A program made the translations under genes and the position numbers. From Maribacter sp. (GTDB lineage: Bacteria > Bacteroidota > Bacteroidia > Flavobacteriales > Flavobacteriaceae): a DNA stretch of 64,000 bases. Shown one piece after another: positions 1 to 8,112 of this stretch. The stretch is taken from positions 496,001-560,000 of the forward strand of contig DRFI01000020.1 in NCBI GenBank assembly GCA_011050675.1, written 5' to 3'. Under the pieces are notes generated by a model. The model was not told the origin of the DNA. It ran no database searches and saw nothing but the letters and a program-made list of their open reading frames with translations. Positions within the stretch are counted from its first letter, which is position 1, and the number at the start of each line of letters is the position of its first letter.

Positions 1-258
1 GAAGCTTATTTTGGAATTGGTTTTGTAATTCTAGGAACTACATTTTGTACGTACCTATTTAACATTTTTGCACTAACCCAGTTAAAAGCTTCTACATTAA
101 GTGCTTTTGTTTATGTTCAGCCTTTGGTAGGTATTTTTTATGCCGTATTAACAGGACAAGATACAATCACTACTATAAAAATAGTAGCTGCCTGTTTTGT
201 TTTAGTTGGGGTTTACCTTTCTAGTAAAAGACCAAAGAGACAAGTTCAAGAAACTTAA
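1..258 (+). CDS. EamA/DMT-family transporter, C-terminal end (partial)
   Basis: The reading frame is open from the first base and stops at 256-258, so only the last 85 residues are in the window. They show two hydrophobic helices and a short basic tail. The stretch ALTQLKASTLSAFVYVQPL is typical of the last repeat of EamA (drug/metabolite exporter) proteins, where a helix ends in a YxQPL-like motif. The substrate cannot be told. The stop codon overlaps the stop of the convergent GntR gene by four bases, and no terminator hairpin lies between them. Confidence 0.75.
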   Translation, partial: EAYFGIGFVILGTTFCTYLFNIFALTQLKASTLSAFVYVQPLVGIFYAVLTGQDTITTIKIVAACFVLVGVYLSSKRPKRQVQET

Positions 259-872
259 ATATGTGATTTTTTAGCATTCTCTAAATGAAGCGATATTGAT
301 TTTACAGCTTGCTCTTCATCACGGTGATGCATCGCTGATACTAAATTAAGATGTTCTTGCATAATTTCATTCAAGGGTCTATTTAACCCCACAAGATCCA
401 TAAAGGATAAGATTTTTGCAGATTTAAACAGCTGATATAATGCTCTATTACCACAATTTTTAGCAATAAACTCATGAAAATATCTATCTATCTTATAGAA
501 GACATAGCTATTTTTTGGACCTTTTTCAAATGGTACAAGAAGATTTCTTAAATCATCAATTTTAGATTGTGGCGCGTTACGTGTAAATAGTTTTACCGTC
601 ATTGTTTCCAATGCTATTCTACAATCAAACATTTCTGCAATTTCTTGTTCACATAATTCCCTTACCAAAAGACCATTGTCCAAACTCCCTACAAGTAGGT
701 TCTCTTGTTTTAGCTGAAGTAGTACTACAGGTATGGTGTCGTCTTTAATATTTAAAGTGTGCGATAGCCTAAGTTCAGTTATTAGCTGACCAGGCACCAA
801 TTTTTTGGTGACAATCAACTTTTTAACTTTACCGTATGTCTCTTGAAATACTTCTTCTGGTAGGCTAACCAT
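255..872 (-). CDS. GntR-family transcriptional regulator (FadR/FCD type)
   Basis: This 205-residue protein has an N-terminal winged helix (about residues 10-70, including KLVPGQLITE, the usual GntR wing entry) and an all-helical C-terminal domain (about 78-200) of the FCD type. FCD domains bind small acids, often with a metal held by Asp/His residues; here DRYFHEFI and a late HLENAK segment are candidate ligands. Recognition helix residues diverge from the canonical GntR consensus (LNIKDDTIPVVLLQL), so family membership rests on overall architecture. The target is unknown. The gene sits between an EamA exporter and a thioesterase on the same strand as the thioesterase, 52 bases apart. Confidence 0.8.
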   Translation of the reverse strand: MVSLPEEVFQETYGKVKKLIVTKKLVPGQLITELRLSHTLNIKDDTIPVVLLQLKQENLLVGSLDNGLLVRELCEQEIAEMFDCRIALETMTVKLFTRNAPQSKIDDLRNLLVPFEKGPKNSYVFYKIDRYFHEFIAKNCGNRALYQLFKSAKILSFMDLVGLNRPLNEIMQEHLNLVSAMHHRDEEQAVKSISLHLENAKKSHI

Positions 873-924
873 TAATTACATTATAATTTGTCATTTAAAA
901 ATAACCCATTTAATACCTCAATTC

Positions 925-1398
925 CTATAAATTTTTTGGAATTCTCGCGAATTTTCTTGAATCTTCTTTTGTAAGGACCCTAAAACCTTCTACTTTTTCT
1001 AAGGCGCTAAATTTACTAAGTAAATCATTTGTTAAACCTGTCAGCTTTCTAGCTTTCAAATCTATCCAAGCTCCCATCATTTCACAACGCGCTATATTCT
1101 CGCCTTTATGATTGTAAAAATTATGATGAAACTCAAAAAACATTCCATCTTCGCTTAAACCCATAACTTCTAGCGAAACTTTTATTGGTTTACCAGGGAA
1201 TGCTTCTTTAAAATAATACACATGCTCATAAAATACCACAGGTCCTATTTCATGGGCAGCCATTATCTTATGATCAAAACCTTGTTCTATTAAAAAAGCC
1301 ATACGAGTATGGCTCATAAAATTAATATATGCCGAATTGGCCAAATGACGGTTTGCGTCAACATCGCTCCATCTTATCTCAAAATCTTTAAAGTACAT
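925..1398 (-). CDS. Acyl-CoA thioesterase, 4HBT hotdog fold
   Basis: The protein begins MYFKDFEIRWSDVDANRHLAN, the signature of 4-hydroxybenzoyl-CoA thioesterase-like (FadM/YbgC) hotdog enzymes, in which the Asp near the start of this block is catalytic. An in-frame start 12 codons upstream (1434) adds residues with no family similarity, so the start at 1398 was chosen; that gives 157 residues, normal for the family. It is cytoplasmic and hydrolyses an acyl-CoA of unknown chain length. The gene is divergent from the nitronate monooxygenase-like gene at 1521. Confidence 0.85.
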   Translation of the reverse strand: MYFKDFEIRWSDVDANRHLANSAYINFMSHTRMAFLIEQGFDHKIMAAHEIGPVVFYEHVYYFKEAFPGKPIKVSLEVMGLSEDGMFFEFHHNFYNHKGENIARCEMMGAWIDLKARKLTGLTNDLLSKFSALEKVEGFRVLTKEDSRKFARIPKNL

Positions 1399-1520
1399 AT
1401 TTATATTTTTTGTTATGCATGCATAATACCCCATAAAAATAACATAGTTTTGAAATCTAAGAAATAAAGAACACCGTTTTTTATAGTTATTTTTAAGTCT
1501 CTTTCAAAATTCATATCGTT

Positions 1521-2495
1521 ATGTCAACAAAACCTGCTTTCATAAAAGAATTATCCTTACCAATAGTTGCAGCGCCAATGTTCTTAATTTCTGGACCACA
1601 ATTGGTCATTGAATGCTGTAAAAATGGTATTGTCGGCACTTTCCCTGCCTTGAACCAACGTACAACTGAAGGATTTGAAGAATGGGTTGTTGAAATTAAA
1701 TCTGCTTTAAAAACTTTTGAAGAAGAAACAGGTAAAAAAGCTGCTCCGTTCGGTGTAAATTTAATTGTGCATGCTACAAACCCAAGATTAGAGGCAGATA
1801 TTAAAATATGTGTAAAACATAAAGTTCCATTAATTATCACTTCATTGGGTGCTGTTTCACAAGTAGTTGATGCTATTCATAGTTATGGCGGATTAGTCTT
1901 CCACGATATTATTAAAAAACGACACGCAGAAAAGGCTGCAGAAGCTGGTGTTGACGGGTTAATTCTTGTTGCAGCTGGTGCTGGTGGTCATGCAGGTAGC
2001 ATAAACCCAATGACTTTAGTTGCGGAAATAAAGAAATTTTTCCATAAAACTATTCTTCTATCCGGATGCATAAGTACGGGAAGAGATATTGCATCTGCAT
2101 TACAAATGGGTGCAGATTTAGCTTATATGGGAACTCGTTTTATTAATACCAATGAAAGTAAAGCCACTCCCGAATATCGTCAAATGATTATTGATGCCGG
2201 TGCAAGCGATGTAGTTTACACTGCATCTATTTCTGGCGTACATGCCAATTTCCTTAGCGCTAGTTTAAAAGCTGCAGGTATAACCGAAGATGATCTTAAA
2301 AAAGATGTAAAGATTGATTTTGGAAAAGAATTGGATACCGAAGCTAAAGCATGGAAAACCATTTGGTCAGCTGGGCAAGGTTCCGCTCTTATAAATGATA
2401 CTACCTCAGTAACCGAATTGGTTTCGCATTTAAAAACTGAATTTAAGGAAGCTGTTGAAGAACAAATAAAAGTATTGGAAACTTACCCGAAGTAA
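1521..2495 (+). CDS. Nitronate monooxygenase family (2-nitropropane dioxygenase-like) flavoprotein
   Basis: A 324-residue TIM-barrel flavoprotein. Visible landmarks are the N-terminal AAPMFLISGPQLV block and the FMN-phosphate-binding AGAGGHAGS motif at about residues 152-160, whose His is the catalytic base position of class I nitronate monooxygenases. GCISTGRDIASALQMGAD downstream is the second FMN loop. Such enzymes oxidise propionate-3-nitronate; related members act as enoyl reductases, so substrate is uncertain. It is followed 26 bases later by an alpha/beta hydrolase on the same strand and probably shares its transcript. Confidence 0.85.
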   Translation: MSTKPAFIKELSLPIVAAPMFLISGPQLVIECCKNGIVGTFPALNQRTTEGFEEWVVEIKSALKTFEEETGKKAAPFGVNLIVHATNPRLEADIKICVKHKVPLIITSLGAVSQVVDAIHSYGGLVFHDIIKKRHAEKAAEAGVDGLILVAAGAGGHAGSINPMTLVAEIKKFFHKTILLSGCISTGRDIASALQMGADLAYMGTRFINTNESKATPEYRQMIIDAGASDVVYTASISGVHANFLSASLKAAGITEDDLKKDVKIDFGKELDTEAKAWKTIWSAGQGSALINDTTSVTELVSHLKTEFKEAVEEQIKVLETYPK

Positions 2496-2521
2496 ATAAG
2501 AATTTTAGCTTTTATATATAG

Positions 2522-3484
2522 ATGCCTTTACTAGATTCTTCATACAATCCTCCTTTATTTTTCAAAAATGGACACCTGTCTACGATATACTCTGGACTGA
2601 TAAGAAAGGTTGAAAGTATTGAACAAATACGCATTCGCATTACTTTACCCGATTCTGACTTTTTAGATACCGATTGGAGTTATGGAAAATCTTCTTCTAC
2701 CAAATTGGTTATTATTATTCACGGTTTAGAAGGCAGTACACAAAGAGCATATATAAAAGGTAGTGCCAAATTATTAACACAATCTGGCTTTGATGTCTGC
2801 GCCATAAACTTAAGAGGGTGTAGTGGTACAGCAAATAAGCTTTTTCGTTCTTACCATTCTGGTGCCACAGAAGATTTACAAGCGGTAATTGAACATGTAT
2901 TGCAATTAGATGAATACTCTGATATTTATTTGCACGGTTTTAGCCTTGGTGGCAACCTGTTACTAAAATACCTAGGCGAGGACAGAAAATTACCTAATGA
3001 AATTAAAGGTGCTGTTGCTATTTCTGTTCCTTGCCAATTAGCAGATTCCCTTCACCAATTACTTCAACTTAAAAATGCATTGTATGCTAGAAGATTCAAA
3101 GGAAACCTTATTGAAAAGCTAAAACTAAAACAAGAGCTCTTTCCCGATAATATCTCAGATACGGATATTGACAACATTAAAACGCTCAAAGACTTTGATG
3201 ACATTTACACTAGTAGGGCACATGGTTTTAAAGATGCAATGGATTATTATACGAAAAGCAGTAGCCTTCAATTTTTAGAAAATATTACTATACCAACGCT
3301 GATTATAAATGCCCTAAACGATTCTTTTTTAGGGTCTGAATGTTACCCAATAGAGATTGCAAAACATCACAAAAACCTTTATCTAGAAACGCCGAAATAT
3401 GGTGGTCATGTTGGTTTTTATGGCAATAACAACTTCACGTACGCAGAACGACGTACATTAGAATTTTTAGAGAATCTCTCCTAA
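2522..3484 (+). CDS. Alpha/beta hydrolase, YheT/ABHD family
   Basis: This 320-residue protein has the YheT-type layout: an N-terminal NPPLFFKNGHLSTIYSGL block, an oxyanion region HGLEGSTQRAYIKG, and the nucleophile elbow GFSLGGN with Ser141. A late Asp in NALNDSFLG and a His in GGHVGFYG complete a plausible catalytic triad. Members hydrolyse medium- or long-chain esters, but the natural substrate is not known. No signal peptide is visible, so it is cytoplasmic. It lies directly after the nitronate monooxygenase-like gene. Confidence 0.85.
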   Translation: MPLLDSSYNPPLFFKNGHLSTIYSGLIRKVESIEQIRIRITLPDSDFLDTDWSYGKSSSTKLVIIIHGLEGSTQRAYIKGSAKLLTQSGFDVCAINLRGCSGTANKLFRSYHSGATEDLQAVIEHVLQLDEYSDIYLHGFSLGGNLLLKYLGEDRKLPNEIKGAVAISVPCQLADSLHQLLQLKNALYARRFKGNLIEKLKLKQELFPDNISDTDIDNIKTLKDFDDIYTSRAHGFKDAMDYYTKSSSLQFLENITIPTLIINALNDSFLGSECYPIEIAKHHKNLYLETPKYGGHVGFYGNNNFTYAERRTLEFLENLS

Positions 3485-3653
3485 ATCAACCTTCTTAACT
3501 AGAACAGATATAAATTGATATCACAAAAATGTTAGATGCTTATCATTATTGGTTAAAATCCATAATACAACCCTATTAAAACATACTGCAACCCGCAAAA
3601 ATTCATATATTAGTCGCTCATTTGATAGACAACATTTAAAATATAGAAAAGGT

Positions 3654-4133
3654 ATGCGCAAATTATTCACTTTATTAGCTCTTAGCACATTGATTATCAG
3701 TTGTGGAGAAAAGAAAGAAGAGAAAAAAGAAGGTTTTGAAATGAACAGAGCCAAAAAAGAAGCTAAAACTGAAACAGCAAGTCAAAGTGTACCAGTAGAT
3801 TTAGATAATAAAGGTGTTGGTCCTATAACTAGTGTTAAATTTGACGATACTATTAACGAAGAGATGGCTGCTGCTGGTAAAGAAAAATTCCAAGCAATAT
3901 GTACTGCTTGCCATATGGCAGAACAACGTATGATCGGACCTGCATTAAAAGGTGTTTACGAACGTAGAAGTCCAGAATGGGTTATGAACATGATTATCAA
4001 TCCAGATAAAATGTTGAAAGAAGATCCAATTGCAAAAGCATTATTGAAAGAATACAACAATGCTATTATGCTTAACCAGAATTTAAAGGAAAACGAGGCT
4101 CGTAACTTAGCAGAATACTTACGTACACTCTAA
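3654..4133 (+). CDS. c-type cytochrome lipoprotein
   Basis: From the ATG at 3654 the protein is 159 residues and starts with a lipoprotein signal (MRKLFTLLALSTLIISC, lipidated Cys17), so it is predicted to sit at the membrane facing the periplasm. A charged Lys/Glu linker follows, then one haem c attachment site CTACH (Cys83, Cys86, His87) and the MIGPAL motif usual after it. The frame is open 35 codons further upstream (3549), but that extension would bury the signal peptide, so the later start was chosen. It probably carries electrons between respiratory components; the partner is not evident. A strong terminator follows. Confidence 0.88.
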   Translation: MRKLFTLLALSTLIISCGEKKEEKKEGFEMNRAKKEAKTETASQSVPVDLDNKGVGPITSVKFDDTINEEMAAAGKEKFQAICTACHMAEQRMIGPALKGVYERRSPEWVMNMIINPDKMLKEDPIAKALLKEYNNAIMLNQNLKENEARNLAEYLRTL

Positions 4134-4155
4134 ATTAAAACGCCAACCTAATACC

Positions 4156-4193
4156 GAAAACCCTTTCATAAACATGAAAGGGTTTTCTTTTTT
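4156..4193 (+). terminator. Rho-independent terminator after the cytochrome gene
   Basis: A perfect 14-bp stem (4156-4169 with 4174-4187, GAAAACCCTTTCAT and its complement) closes on a 4-base loop and runs into seven T residues. It lies 22 bases after the cytochrome stop codon. Confidence 0.92.
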
Positions 4194-4276
4194 AAAACAA
4201 CTCCTATTATCTTTATAAAAAGTATGTTTTTATCACTTTTTACGACAAATTCGAGGTAATACGAAATGATTGAGAT

Positions 4277-4966
4277 ATGCAAAAGGATAAAATAAAAATA
4301 GATATAGTTTCTGATGTAGCTTGCCCTTGGTGTTATGTCGGCAAAAAAAGATTAGAGAAAGCAATAGCGCAATGGGACGGTGCCGAAATAGAAATAGAGT
4401 GGCATCCTTTTCAATTAGACCCTAATATTCCAAAAGAAGGATTGGATAGAGATACATACCTAACCAACAAATTTGGAAGTCTTGACGGTCCTCTTGAAAT
4501 GACGAACCGATTAGTAGAAAGCGGAAAAGAGGAAGGCATTACTTTTAACTTTGGTACCGAATGGTTGGCCATAAATACTTTACCATTACATCAACTATTG
4601 CATGTAGCTGGTGAAGAAGCATTTAAAGATGCATTGAAGGAACGTTTTATGAAAGCGTATTTTGATGAAAATCTTCATTTAAACGATGTTGATGTTTTAA
4701 GTTCTATTATGTCTGAATATGAATGGTCGGCTGAAAAAACACTCAAAGTACTGAATGATGATGCTATTGCCTATGCGGTAAAACAAGAAATTGCGCATTA
4801 TCAACAACGTGGTGTAAATAGTGTTCCATTCTTTATAATCAATGATAAATTCGGTATTAGTGGTGCTCAACCACCAGCTGCCTTTTTAGAAGCTTTTCAA
4901 CAAGTGGCTCCTTTAAAAATTATAGGCGTAGGCGACAGCTGTGACCCTAGTACTGGTGCTTGTTAA
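4277..4966 (+). CDS. DsbA-family oxidoreductase, FrnE type
   Basis: A 229-residue thioredoxin-fold protein with a helical insert. The active site CPWC is at residues 16-19, and VNSVPFFIIND with its cis-proline is at about 181-191, both as in FrnE-like 2-hydroxychromene-isomerase/DsbA relatives. There is no signal peptide, so it works in the cytoplasm, which suits a disulfide isomerase or chaperone role in oxidative stress. The C terminus ends SCDPSTGAC, a second Cys pair (Cys222, Cys229) outside the thioredoxin fold. A thioredoxin gene follows 24 bases later and is a natural reductant. Confidence 0.87.
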   Translation: MQKDKIKIDIVSDVACPWCYVGKKRLEKAIAQWDGAEIEIEWHPFQLDPNIPKEGLDRDTYLTNKFGSLDGPLEMTNRLVESGKEEGITFNFGTEWLAINTLPLHQLLHVAGEEAFKDALKERFMKAYFDENLHLNDVDVLSSIMSEYEWSAEKTLKVLNDDAIAYAVKQEIAHYQQRGVNSVPFFIINDKFGISGAQPPAAFLEAFQQVAPLKIIGVGDSCDPSTGAC

Positions 4967-4990
4967 TGTAAAACAGATAAATCAAAAGAT

Positions 4991-5287
4991 ATGAAATCAT
5001 CATTTTCTGAAATAATAAAAGGAGAAACTCCAGTTTTAGTAGATTTTTTTGCTGATTGGTGTGGACCATGTAAAACGCTTGCTCCCATTTTAAAAGAAGT
5101 AAAGGGAGATTTAGGTGACGCTATTAAAGTCGTTAAAATCGATGTTGATAAAAATCAAACATTAGCATCTCAATATCAAGTTAGAGGTGTACCTACTATG
5201 ATTTTGTTCAAAGATGGCAAGCAAGTCTGGAGACAATCTGGAGTAGTGCCAAAAAACGATTTATTACAGGTTATTAAATCTAACTAG
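4991..5287 (+). CDS. Thioredoxin
   Basis: A 98-residue thioredoxin with the classical active site WCGPC (Trp23-Cys27), the buried Asp in VDFFADW, and GVPTMILF with the cis-proline. Length and motifs are those of a cytoplasmic thioredoxin, and there is no signal sequence. It is co-directional with the FrnE-type gene just upstream and probably co-transcribed with it. Its stop codon overlaps that of the convergent lactonase-fold gene by four bases. It may not be the housekeeping thioredoxin, so trxA is not assigned. Confidence 0.9.
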   Translation: MKSSFSEIIKGETPVLVDFFADWCGPCKTLAPILKEVKGDLGDAIKVVKIDVDKNQTLASQYQVRGVPTMILFKDGKQVWRQSGVVPKNDLLQVIKSN

Positions 5288-6393
5288 TAGAATTTTAAAC
5301 ACACTGGACTAGGCAAATCAACCTGGCTTACAAAACTTAGGGTACCATTCTCTGCATCCCTATTAAAAACAACAATATTGTTGCTTCGTTGATTTGCTAC
5401 CAGTACATATTTTCCTGTTGGGTCAATAGTGAAATTTCTAGGCCAATCTCCTTTTACAGACTCTCTGCCCACCAATCTTAACTTTCCAGTGGTATCATCT
5501 ATTTTAAAAATTACCACGGTATTCTCACCTCTATTGGTACCATAAAGATATTTACCATCTGGTGATAAATGAAGATCTGCGCAATAGCTTTCACCTTCAA
5601 AATCTGAAGCTACGGTATCATAGGTTTCTATACCATAATATTTCTCTTCCTCTTTTTGAAATATGGTAATCGTAGAATTCAATTCATTAATTACATAAAG
5701 AAATTCTCCGTTAGCAGAAGTCACAAAGTGTCTTGGCCCAGCACCTTCGGCAACCACCAATTCTTTCTGATCACTTACAACGAATTTTCCGCTTACATCA
5801 CTATATTTTTTAATTCTGTCCAATCCTAAATCTGACACAATCAATTCATCGTTTAGAAACGATGCCATGTGCGCATGTGCTGTTTTACTTGTATCTATTG
5901 ACTTATGATTAATTACCTGAGGAGATGGCTTAAGATTTCCATCTTCCAAAGCATTATATATTGCGACATTTCCACCAGTGTAATTGGCAACGACCACTAA
6001 TTTTCCATTTTCGCTAGTGCCAACAAAACAAGGGTTAGCACCATAAGTCGATTGCTCATTTACTTCAACAAGGGCTGTATGTTTTACTGAAAATGTGGTA
6101 ATTGAACCAACATTTTTTTTGAAATCATCTACCTCGCTAACTGCGTATAAAGAATTTCTATTCGGAGAAAATGCTATATAAGAAGGGTTCTTAATTTTTG
6201 CAGCTACTACTTTATTTTCTAATTCTCCAGTAGCTAGATTAAAATTAAATCTATAGATTCCTTCACTACCACCATCTGTATAGGTTCCTACAAATAAAAC
6301 CTCTTCATTTTTAACTTCTTCCACCTTACAACTGTTTATAATACATAATGTGGTAATAGTCATTAAGACTACTACTATGGCTTTATATTTCAT
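5284..6393 (-). CDS. Lactonase-family seven-bladed beta-propeller lipoprotein (6-phosphogluconolactonase-like)
   Basis: The 369-residue protein has the YbhE/Pgl-type propeller with repeated blade motifs: FVGTYTDGGSEGIYRF at the start, NPCFVGTSENGKLVVVANY, GPRHFVTSANGEFLYVINE, and WPRNFTIDPTGKYVLVANQ near the end. Unlike cytoplasmic Pgl it begins with a lipoprotein signal (lipobox INSC, Cys22), so it should be exported and membrane-anchored. An exported protein is unlikely to act in the pentose phosphate pathway; a lactone of another sugar acid is more likely. It has no operon partners. Confidence 0.8.
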   Translation of the reverse strand: MKYKAIVVVLMTITTLCIINSCKVEEVKNEEVLFVGTYTDGGSEGIYRFNFNLATGELENKVVAAKIKNPSYIAFSPNRNSLYAVSEVDDFKKNVGSITTFSVKHTALVEVNEQSTYGANPCFVGTSENGKLVVVANYTGGNVAIYNALEDGNLKPSPQVINHKSIDTSKTAHAHMASFLNDELIVSDLGLDRIKKYSDVSGKFVVSDQKELVVAEGAGPRHFVTSANGEFLYVINELNSTITIFQKEEEKYYGIETYDTVASDFEGESYCADLHLSPDGKYLYGTNRGENTVVIFKIDDTTGKLRLVGRESVKGDWPRNFTIDPTGKYVLVANQRSNNIVVFNRDAENGTLSFVSQVDLPSPVCLKFY

Positions 6394-6462
6394 CCTTTAA
6401 AAATAAGAACAATTTTTATGCGCAAGACCTATCTCGTAATATAATATCGATTTAATAAATGA

Positions 6463-6819
6463 TTAAAACTTAGCCTCTAGAAGTGATGTAAAATCAATAT
6501 AATCTAAAGATTTTTTATGGGTAGCTTCTAAAACTACAGGAGGAGCGACACCAGCCTTATAAGCTTGTAACCAACGTGTAGCACATAAACACCATTTATC
6601 GCCTACTTTTAGACCTGGAAAATTATACATTGGCATCGGAGTAGTTAAATCATTTCCTTGAATTTTGGAATATTCCAAAAATTCTCTGGTCATAACAGCG
6701 CATACTGTATGTTTACCATTATCGTCTAACCCTGTCTTGCAGAAACCGTCACGATAAAAACCGGTTATTGGTTCGTAACAACAAGCTATTAATTTGGTGT
6801 CTAAAACATTAAGTTCCAT
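6463..6819 (-). CDS. DUF2237 family protein
   Basis: A 118-residue cytoplasmic protein matching the DUF2237 pattern throughout: NVLDTKLIACC near the start, TGFYRDGFCKTG, the cysteine in HTVCAVMTREFLEYSKIQGNDL, and the late GDKWCLCATRWLQA block with conserved Cys and Trp. The family is widespread in bacteria and has no established function; the conserved cysteines suggest metal or redox chemistry. It stands alone, 61 bases from the next gene. Confidence 0.85.
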   Translation of the reverse strand: MELNVLDTKLIACCYEPITGFYRDGFCKTGLDDNGKHTVCAVMTREFLEYSKIQGNDLTTPMPMYNFPGLKVGDKWCLCATRWLQAYKAGVAPPVVLEATHKKSLDYIDFTSLLEAKF

Positions 6820-6880
6820 AATTTAATTTTTAATCTATCTTATTTAGTTATCAAAATAAATAATTTCTATACCGTAAAGG

Positions 6881-7258
6881 TCACTCATTTTCAAATCGAA
6901 TTAAAACAACAAACAATATCATATTTAAAACAGCATAAAATAAAGAAGGAAAGGACAATATAAATGGATCCTTAATCTTAACTCTTACCATAAACCCGAA
7001 AGCCATTAATATTCCCAAACCTAAACTTGCCAATATTGCCCAATTTTTTGAAAAAAGACCTACAAAAAGACCTACAGAACCTAATAATTGAAGTATCCCA
7101 ACCAAAACTCTAAATCTCTCTAAATCATATCTTTTAAACTCAAGAACCATAAAATTCGAGAACAAACAACTTATTCCAAAAAAAAGAAAAGATGCTCCCG
7201 AAAATATGATGATTGCCTTGGTCAACCACATGTATTCTTTAAAATTTGTAAATAACAT
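6881..7258 (-). CDS. DoxX-like four-helix membrane protein
   Basis: A 125-residue protein made almost entirely of four hydrophobic helices (about 12-32, 48-66, 74-93, 101-121). The arrangement, with RFRVLVGILQLLGSVGLFVGL in the second helix, resembles DoxX/DUF417-type small membrane proteins. A later start at Met10 is possible. It is divergent from a second DoxX-like gene whose ATG is 51 bases away, so the pair may share a regulatory region. Function unknown. Confidence 0.7.
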   Translation of the reverse strand: MLFTNFKEYMWLTKAIIIFSGASFLFFGISCLFSNFMVLEFKRYDLERFRVLVGILQLLGSVGLFVGLFSKNWAILASLGLGILMAFGFMVRVKIKDPFILSFPSLFYAVLNMILFVVLIRFENE

Positions 7259-7309
7259 ATGTAAGTTTAAAATATTTTGTTTAATTTTAATTCAAATATA
7301 TTAAACATA

Positions 7310-7681
7310 ATGGATTATATCAGTATTCTAGCCAAAGTAATTATCTTCATATCAATTATTAACGTGTGGTTTTTTCGTTTTAATAAGAAAACAATTTACA
7401 GGGGAGGTAGCGCTTCTTCAATGAAAGAAGAGTTCGCAGCATATGGATTATCAGAATCTATTATGTATATCATTGGGACTCTAAAAGTACTTAGTGCCCT
7501 AGGTCTAATAGTTTCTATTTGGGTTCCTATGTTAACCCTACCTTCTGCCGGTTTAATGGCATTACTAATGGTAGGAGCTATATTAATGCATATAAAGATT
7601 AATGACTCACCGAAACAGTCAATGCCTGCAGCAATATTTCTATTACTATCTATATTTATTATAAGTCAAACTTATATTTAG
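7310..7681 (+). CDS. DoxX-like four-helix membrane protein
   Basis: From the ATG at 7310 this is a 123-residue protein with four membrane helices and a FFRFNKKTIYRGGSASSMKEEFAAYGL loop (read in two parts: FFRFNKKTIYRGG, then SASSMKEEFAAYGL) typical of DoxX-like proteins. The frame extends back to a TTG at 7277, but the ATG gives a normal length and a hydrophobic start. It is the divergent neighbour of the DoxX-like gene at 6881-7258. The role is unknown; DoxX relatives have been tied to quinone or thiol redox reactions. Confidence 0.72.
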   Translation: MDYISILAKVIIFISIINVWFFRFNKKTIYRGGSASSMKEEFAAYGLSESIMYIIGTLKVLSALGLIVSIWVPMLTLPSAGLMALLMVGAILMHIKINDSPKQSMPAAIFLLLSIFIISQTYI

Positions 7682-7809
7682 TTTTCTGAAATAGATATAC
7701 TATTCTTAAAAATACAAATGCACTAGAAACTTAAAAATATCACTCTAACACTACGATAGATAAGATTTTATGTAACAAAACCTCCAAATCCTCTACATAT
7801 AAAAAAGAT

Positions 7810-8088
7810 ATGACGATGGGATACGGAGGACAACCAATGAAAGTAATCAAAACAAATAGGGCTCTACTTAAAAAAAGCAGAAGCTTTATAGAATTGCGTA
7901 AAGATTATCTTGACTACTCGCAAGAAACAAAACTACACTTTAAAGAACTTACCGATGTTGAGCGCAAAATGGTACGTGATAAAATAAGAGCTCAAGCCAA
8001 AAAGGATAGCATACAAGAAATAGGTACTTATATACTCTCTTTTGCTATAGTTTTAGGAGCCTTTTACGCTATCTATTATTTGGGGTAA
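7810..8088 (+). CDS. Small conserved membrane protein of unknown function
   Basis: A 92-residue protein. It starts with a glycine-rich MGYGGQPM segment, has a strongly charged helical middle (about 12-70) and ends in one membrane helix (IGTYILSFAIVLGAFYAIYYL). The layout suggests a tail-anchored protein with a cytoplasmic coiled or helical domain. The first Met (7810) or the third residue Met may be used. I do not recognise a named domain. It is alone, facing the SulP gene. Confidence 0.65.
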   Translation: MTMGYGGQPMKVIKTNRALLKKSRSFIELRKDYLDYSQETKLHFKELTDVERKMVRDKIRAQAKKDSIQEIGTYILSFAIVLGAFYAIYYLG

Positions 8089-8112
8089 GAACAAAAGACT
8101 AAAATGCATGTC

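Noticed and set aside
3549-3653. In-frame N-terminal extension of the cytochrome gene
   Set aside because: It would place the lipoprotein signal 35 residues inside the protein; the ATG at 3654 gives a normal signal peptide.
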